From Equadaptatus sp045642025 (GTDB lineage: Bacteria; Synergistota; Synergistia; Synergistales; Synergistaceae): a stretch of DNA of 35,617 bases. The position numbers and the translations under genes were made by a program. Below, in pieces: positions 31,791 through 35,617 of this stretch (its first letter is position 1; each line of letters opens with the position of its first letter). The stretch covers positions 1-35,617 of the forward strand of contig JAZUIB010000039.1 in assembly GCA_045642025.1 (NCBI GenBank). Reading direction: 5' to 3'. The notes beneath the pieces are model-generated. The model saw nothing but the letters and a program-made list of their open reading frames with translations, was not told the DNA's origin and ran no database searches.

Positions 31791-31821
31791 AAAAAAACAC
31801 TCCGGAATTCCGGAGTGTTTT
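31791..31821 (-). terminator. Terminator of the aquaporin gene
   Basis: AAAACACTCCGG and its complement around an AATT loop form a perfect 28-base palindrome (31794-31821), followed on the minus strand by a seven-base T-run. It sits 48 bp beyond the aquaporin stop codon. Confidence 0.85.
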
Positions 31822-31869
31822 GTCAGATTGAAACTAAGTGACGGATTATTCTTTGTACTCCATGCTTTC

Positions 31870-32712
31870 TCAGATATATTCCGTTTCTGTTTCCGCTGCG
31901 TTAGCATCTGCTTCTTTGATAAGCTCGTCGAGATCTTCCTGTGAAACAAATTCTTCACCTTCACAGCCGCAACCACAGCCACAGCTACATTCGTCTTCAA
32001 GACCGTTGATAAGTCTGTACAGAAGTGCGGCGATTACTGCTCCGCAAAGCGGCGCTGCGATGAAAAGCCACACCTGTTTCAAAACTTCTCCGCCAAGAAT
32101 GAGGGCGGGACCGAAGCTGCGGGCAGGGTTGACAGAAGTACCCGTAAACGGAATACCTACGATATGTACAAAGGCAAGTGTAAGACCGATTACAATTCCG
32201 GCAACAGCGTCATATTCTGTGTAATTTGTAACACCAAGAACTGTGTAAACAAAAACAGCTGTCAGAAGCGTTTCAATTACAAATGCGCCAAGCATTGTAA
32301 TCTGCAGTGGCTGTTGGAGATTTCCAAATGAGTTCGCACCAAGTCCGATGCGGTGGAAATCAGCACCCTGCACCTGAAGGATTCCGAGATTTGATATAAT
32401 AAAGGCGAGAAGTCCTGCTGCGAGAATACCTCCTATAAACTGCGCAATCCAGTAACCTATAAGCTGTTTGAGGTCAATTCTCTTTGTGAGAAAACAGCCA
32501 AGCGTAACAGCAGGGTTTATATGACAGCCTGAAACGTCACCGATTACGTATGCCATTGCAACAATTGAAAGACCGAATGCCAATGCGACACCAAGCATGC
32601 CGAGGCCAAGACCGTTGCTGAGCACTGCTGCCGAGCAGCCAAAGAAGGTCAGTACAAATGTTCCGAAGAGTTCTGCCGCAAATTTTCTTGCGCACGTTTT
32701 GCAAAATTTCAT
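31870..32712 (-). CDS. aqpZ: AqpZ-type aquaporin with Cys-Gly tail
   Basis: Six-helix water channel, 280 aa; AqpZ is about 231 aa, so the tail is extra. ATG at 32712 has AAAGGAGA nine bases upstream. The two NPA boxes are CHINPAVTLG (66-68) and TSVNPARSFG (195-197). The selectivity filter residues of AqpZ are kept: Phe46, His183, Thr192 and Arg198, which predicts a strict water pore rather than glycerol. The C-terminal tail (from about 238) begins ECSCGCGCGCEGEE, with five cysteines in every-other position (242, 244, 246, 248, 250), then an acidic stretch. The N-terminus also has CKTC (Cys4, Cys7). The tail could bind metal or sense redox; that is inference. Confidence 0.93.
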   Translation of the reverse strand: MKFCKTCARKFAAELFGTFVLTFFGCSAAVLSNGLGLGMLGVALAFGLSIVAMAYVIGDVSGCHINPAVTLGCFLTKRIDLKQLIGYWIAQFIGGILAAGLLAFIISNLGILQVQGADFHRIGLGANSFGNLQQPLQITMLGAFVIETLLTAVFVYTVLGVTNYTEYDAVAGIVIGLTLAFVHIVGIPFTGTSVNPARSFGPALILGGEVLKQVWLFIAAPLCGAVIAALLYRLINGLEDECSCGCGCGCEGEEFVSQEDLDELIKEADANAAETETEYI

Positions 32713-32833
32713 GATGCAAGTCTCCTTTGTATATAATAGTGGTTTCAACAGTGAATATGATAGCGCAATTTGAAAATTTTGCAATTGTGTAAATTACCTG
32801 GCACCTATCCTGTTTTTTCGTTTTAGCGAAGAC

Positions 32834-32868
32834 ACAAAAAAAGAGACCCTGATTTCTCAAGGTCTCTT
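32834..32868 (-). terminator. Terminator of the cstA-like gene
   Basis: AAGAGACC (32841-32848) pairs with GGTCTCTT (32861-32868); the minus-strand product then reads a T-run (complement of 32836-32842). It begins 14 bp past the CstA stop codon. Confidence 0.85.
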
Positions 32869-32882
32869 TAACAGAATCCTAA

Positions 32883-34517
32883 TTAGTCAACTGCTTTGTC
32901 GCTGTTGATCGCCTGCATACCTTCTTTAACGAGGAAGAACGCAAGAACAATCAGAACGCCTGAAAGCACAACGAGGACATAGTTTGCCGCCGGTTTGACG
33001 AAGCATTCTTCGTAAATGTTAATAACAAGTGCAAAGACTGACGTTGCAAGCATGAACCAGAACGGTATCGTGAGGAAACGTCCGCGTTTCTTGAGTCCAC
33101 GGATAACCCATGCGGCAATTGAAAGAAGTGCGATAGCTGCAACGAGCTGGTTGGAGGCGCCGAAGACCGGCCAAATAACCTGCCATACCGCAACTTCCAT
33201 ACCTGCTGCGTTCGTTGCTTTCATAAAGACGAGAACAAGTGCAAATATGATAGGAATAAATGTCGCGAACCATTTGTTCATCTTACCATCGCTGAGTTCC
33301 TGAATCTGATAGCGGCAAAGTCTTGTCGCTGTGTCGAGTGACGTAAGAAGGAAGGTGTTGATGGCGATGTAGCCAAGGCGTGTACCTTTTGCAGGGTCAA
33401 TTCCGACTATTCCGCAGAATTTGCCGAAACCTGTTGCAAACGCGGCCATACCTTTGAGTTCAGCACCGGCAGCCATAAGGCAGCCGGCAGCGATAACCGC
33501 GACCATTCCTTCAAGAAGCATTGCGCCGTAACCGATAGGAACAGCGTCTTTTTCATGTGCGATCTGTTTGCCTGTCGTACCTGAGGAAACGAGTGAGTGG
33601 AAGCCTGAAATTGCGCCGCAGGCAACCATTGTGAAGAGACACGGCCAAAGAGCTTTACTGGAGAAGCCGAGATATTTGACTTCTGATGCAACTGCAGGGA
33701 TTGTACCTGTGTTGAGGCTTGACCCGAAAATCATTCCTATTGCGCCGATGATGACCGCAAAATAGAGGAAGAAGCTTGACAGGTAGTCACGCGGCTGGAG
33801 AAGAATCCAGACAGGAAGCGTTGAGGCAAAGAGGATATAGACTGCAAGTGCCCAGTTCCAGAATTTGATGTCTTTCGCAAAAATTGTGTTGACAAATGCC
33901 CAGTCTCCGCAGTTCCATGCACAGTACGCAACGATTGCAAGGGCGATGAGCGTAATTGCCTTGAAGTTGAGTTTAAACTGGTAGATGCAGAGTCCTGAGA
34001 TAATAGCAAGTACGATGTAAAGAATACTTACAAACGCAACACCGGGGTCAGCAACAAACGTTCCGGCTGTCATTGCCTGGAAAACCGCTACAACCAGAAT
34101 AAGCGTAAGTATTGTGAACCAAAGGAAAAGGGTTTTACCTGTTCTGCCGATCCATTTTTCTACGACTGTCCCAACAGAGTTACCATCGTGGCGGATTGAA
34201 GCTACGAGTGCGCCCATGTCATGCGGACCGCCGAAGAAAACGGAACCGACCATGCACCATACAAGCGTCGGGAACCAGCCGAAAACGCTCGAGGCAAGAA
34301 TAGGTCCTGTAATCGGGCCTGCGCCTGCGATTGATGAGAAATGGTGTCCCATAAGGACTGCCGGATGCGTCGGAACATAGTCTATATCGTCTTCGAGACG
34401 AACTGCCGGTGTGTCTTTGCTGTTGTCCAGTTCATAGACTCCAGCCATAAATGCACCGTAGAACTTGTATCCGACGAGGAGTACTGCTGTGCAAATGATA
34501 AATATTGCTGCAAACAT
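32883..34517 (-). CDS. cstA: CstA-family carbon starvation/pyruvate carrier
   Basis: 544-aa membrane protein with the family pattern: N-terminal VPTHPAVLMGHHFSSIAGAGPITGPI (about 48-73), VFFGGPHDMGALVASIRHDG (about 93-112), SGFHSLVSSGTTGKQI (about 304-319), and GASNQLVAAIALLSIA near the C-terminus. E. coli CstA (about 700 aa) and BtsT take up peptides or pyruvate; this shorter form fits the compact versions in anaerobes. ATG at 34517 follows GGAGGTG. A 150-aa unknown gene lies 72 bp upstream on the same strand. Pyruvate or peptide import would fit the fermentative setting, but the substrate is not decided by the sequence. Confidence 0.92.
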   Translation of the reverse strand: MFAAIFIICTAVLLVGYKFYGAFMAGVYELDNSKDTPAVRLEDDIDYVPTHPAVLMGHHFSSIAGAGPITGPILASSVFGWFPTLVWCMVGSVFFGGPHDMGALVASIRHDGNSVGTVVEKWIGRTGKTLFLWFTILTLILVVAVFQAMTAGTFVADPGVAFVSILYIVLAIISGLCIYQFKLNFKAITLIALAIVAYCAWNCGDWAFVNTIFAKDIKFWNWALAVYILFASTLPVWILLQPRDYLSSFFLYFAVIIGAIGMIFGSSLNTGTIPAVASEVKYLGFSSKALWPCLFTMVACGAISGFHSLVSSGTTGKQIAHEKDAVPIGYGAMLLEGMVAVIAAGCLMAAGAELKGMAAFATGFGKFCGIVGIDPAKGTRLGYIAINTFLLTSLDTATRLCRYQIQELSDGKMNKWFATFIPIIFALVLVFMKATNAAGMEVAVWQVIWPVFGASNQLVAAIALLSIAAWVIRGLKKRGRFLTIPFWFMLATSVFALVINIYEECFVKPAANYVLVVLSGVLIVLAFFLVKEGMQAINSDKAVD

Positions 34518-34589
34518 GCGTGATACACCTCCAAAAGGATTTTGTATGTATGACCGAGTCCTTTATGAACTCAGGTTCATCCCAAAATA

Positions 34590-35042
34590 TTACTGCTGCG
34601 CTTTTGTACTTTTTTCAGCCCTGCCGTTGAGAATATAGTCAACAATATACGCAAGATCCTTAAATTCCTTTATGACTTCCGTACCCGGCGTATAGCGGTA
34701 AAACTCAGCGCCGCCTTTTAAACCGCACCAGAAACTGTGTCTGGAGAAAACGTTTTTGCCTTCGTTCTGAACAAACAACCATCGCTGTGTCATAAGCTCA
34801 GGTTCAGGCTTTGCTGCTTTTTTAAGGCGCTCAATATCATCCTGCTCGTATTTCAGAACGATGTAATCATCTGCCAGGTAGCGCGCAACTTCTCCGAGAA
34901 GACCGTCTTTTACAACAGTCACTCTGTGATAAAAACCGCTTGCTGAGCCATTTCTCCACGGTACATAATCCAAGTCAGACCATACTGTTTCCGCTTTGGC
35001 AAGCCGTGAAAAATCCACCTCAGAAACGCCCCCTAACGACAT
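34590..35042 (-). CDS. Unrecognised 150-aa soluble protein upstream of cstA
   Basis: I do not recognise the family. The protein has no signal peptide or membrane helix. It is rich in aromatic residues (WSDLDYVPWRNG near 21-32, QRWLFVQNEG near 86-95, HSFWCGLKGGAEFYRYTPG near 102-120). The ribosome site before the ATG at 35042 is weak, and a GTG eight codons in is an alternative. It precedes cstA by 72 bp on the same strand without a clear terminator between, so they may be co-transcribed, and a regulatory or binding role for the carrier is possible but unproven. Confidence 0.65.
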   Translation of the reverse strand: MSLGGVSEVDFSRLAKAETVWSDLDYVPWRNGSASGFYHRVTVVKDGLLGEVARYLADDYIVLKYEQDDIERLKKAAKPEPELMTQRWLFVQNEGKNVFSRHSFWCGLKGGAEFYRYTPGTEVIKEFKDLAYIVDYILNGRAEKSTKAQQ

Positions 35043-35126
35043 CCACTGCTACTTTGCGATAAAATTTACAATAAGAATGGTAGATATTTTATATCAGAAA
35101 GCAGAAATTTTACAATATATTTTTGT

Positions 35127-35163
35127 AAAAAAACACGTTTTTTTATGAAAACCGTGTTTTTTT
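35127..35163. terminator. Terminator of the asparaginase operon
   Basis: AAAAAAACACG (35127-35137) pairs with CGTGTTTTTTT (35153-35163) around a 15-base loop. It has T-runs on both sides and starts 29 bp past the asparaginase stop, so it works at least for the minus-strand operon. Confidence 0.8.
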
Positions 35164-35191
35164 GAAATTCGTAATTTATTATGCCAAAAAA

Positions 35192-35617
35192 CTATTTGCT
35201 TTTCAAAAACAGTTTCTTCGCCTCTTCGTTTGTTTTCGTGTTTCCAAGCGCCCACATAAGTCTCGTGACAACGGCTTCAAGTGTCATATCCTCTGCTGAG
35301 AGTGCTCCGAGCCTCTGCGCACGAACACCTATGTCGTAAACATCAAGATGCGTTCCGTCATATACGCACTGTGTAATGCACACAACGATGACACCGGCAC
35401 TAAGTGCTCTTTCAAGCGCGGGAAGCAGGCTGTTTTCTTTGTTCGGAACTCCGCCTGCGCCGAAACCCTCTATTACAATTGCCCTGTAACCTGTCTGAAC
35501 GGCAAAATCAAGCACATTTTCTTTTGCGCCTGGAATCAGCTTATAAACAAAAACTTTGTCGTCAACAGCCGTTCTAGGGGTAAATGCAGGCATATTTTTC
35601 TCAGCGGCTGTCCACTG
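35192..35617 (-). CDS. ansA: L-asparaginase type I, C-terminal part (joins 1-684)
   Basis: The frame enters from the right end and stops at 35192. Bases 35477-35617 repeat 1-141, so only 35192-35476 (94 codons plus stop) adds new protein. It continues TGYRAIVIEGFGAGGVP, then GVIVVCITQCVYDGTHLDVYDIG and EDMTLEAVVTRLMWALGN, which is the normal C-terminal domain of type I asparaginases (compare TQCMSGKVNMGGY and ADMTVEATLTKL in E. coli AnsA). The joined product has 322 aa. Confidence 0.93.
   Translation of the reverse strand, partial: QWTAAEKNMPAFTPRTAVDDKVFVYKLIPGAKENVLDFAVQTGYRAIVIEGFGAGGVPNKENSLLPALERALSAGVIVVCITQCVYDGTHLDVYDIGVRAQRLGALSAEDMTLEAVVTRLMWALGNTKTNEEAKKLFLKSK
35477..35617. repeat. 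Terminal direct repeat, right copy (circular overlap)
   Basis: Exact copy of 1-141 in the same orientation; it should be removed once when the contig is circularised. Confidence 0.95.

Noticed and set aside
1..35617. Plasmid or phage identity, CRISPR arrays, rRNA and tRNA genes
   Set aside because: No replication, partition, structural phage or integrase gene, no regularly spaced repeats, and no tRNA-like or rRNA-like sequence was noticed by reading; a dedicated tRNA scan was not possible.

Overview
The window looks like a circular contig. Bases 1-141 are repeated exactly at 35477-35617, so the molecule closes into a 35,476-bp circle, and the type I asparaginase gene cut by the window ends becomes one intact 322-codon frame across the join. 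No replication initiator, partition, mobilisation or integrase gene is visible. The gene content (trpS, xthA, thiM/thiE, butyrate pathway) is chromosomal in character. Whether the circle is a real molecule, a tandemly repeated chromosomal segment or an assembly loop cannot be decided from sequence alone.

The genes suggest an anaerobic, amino-acid-fermenting bacterium. Evidence is a thl-crt-hbd-bcd-etfB-etfA module with a bifurcating-type EtfB, a Rex-like operator at its promoter, amino acid and peptide catabolism genes (asparaginase, isoaspartyl dipeptidase, several amino acid or organic acid carriers), strong AGGAGG ribosome sites, and TPP and lysine riboswitches with intrinsic terminators. 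This fits Bacillota (Clostridia or Negativicutes) or Synergistota; I cannot separate these.

Layout: 1-3194 and 35192-35617 (minus strand) hold an operon of a DAACS-family transporter with an altered binding site, an unrecognised 387-aa protein and asparaginase. 3.4-6.5 kb holds a flavin-dependent hydroxyacid oxidase with a Cys-rich N-terminus, a lytic transglycosylase and an EamA transporter. 6.6-12.9 kb is a cell-envelope block: a DHHW/SGNH/DUF4358 fusion, an MBOAT acyltransferase and two tandem CapA-like proteins. 13-14.6 kb is a TPP-riboswitch-controlled thiM-thiE pair. 14.7-19.4 kb has a second transglycosylase, an Elp3-like radical SAM protein, trpS with an overlapping membrane protein gene, and xthA. 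19.5-22.5 kb has isoaspartyl dipeptidase and a YfcC-family carrier under a lysine riboswitch.

22.5-23.65 kb is a gene-poor stretch with a decayed transposase-like remnant and a possible small RNA or small ORF. 23.66-29.8 kb is the butyrate module, with a terminator-like hairpin between crt and hbd. 30-31.5 kb is AT-rich: an OB-fold membrane protein separated by one in-frame TGA from an adhesin-E-like domain, and a ribbon-helix-helix regulator with palindromic and direct-repeat sites upstream. 31.8-35 kb has an AqpZ-type aquaporin with a Cys-Gly tail, a CstA-family carrier and an unrecognised 150-aa protein.

The most interesting points are the circularity without replication genes, the lysine riboswitch that suggests a substrate for a YfcC carrier, the Rex-like operator on the butyrate operon, the binding-site changes in the DAACS transporter, and the in-frame TGA between two domains.
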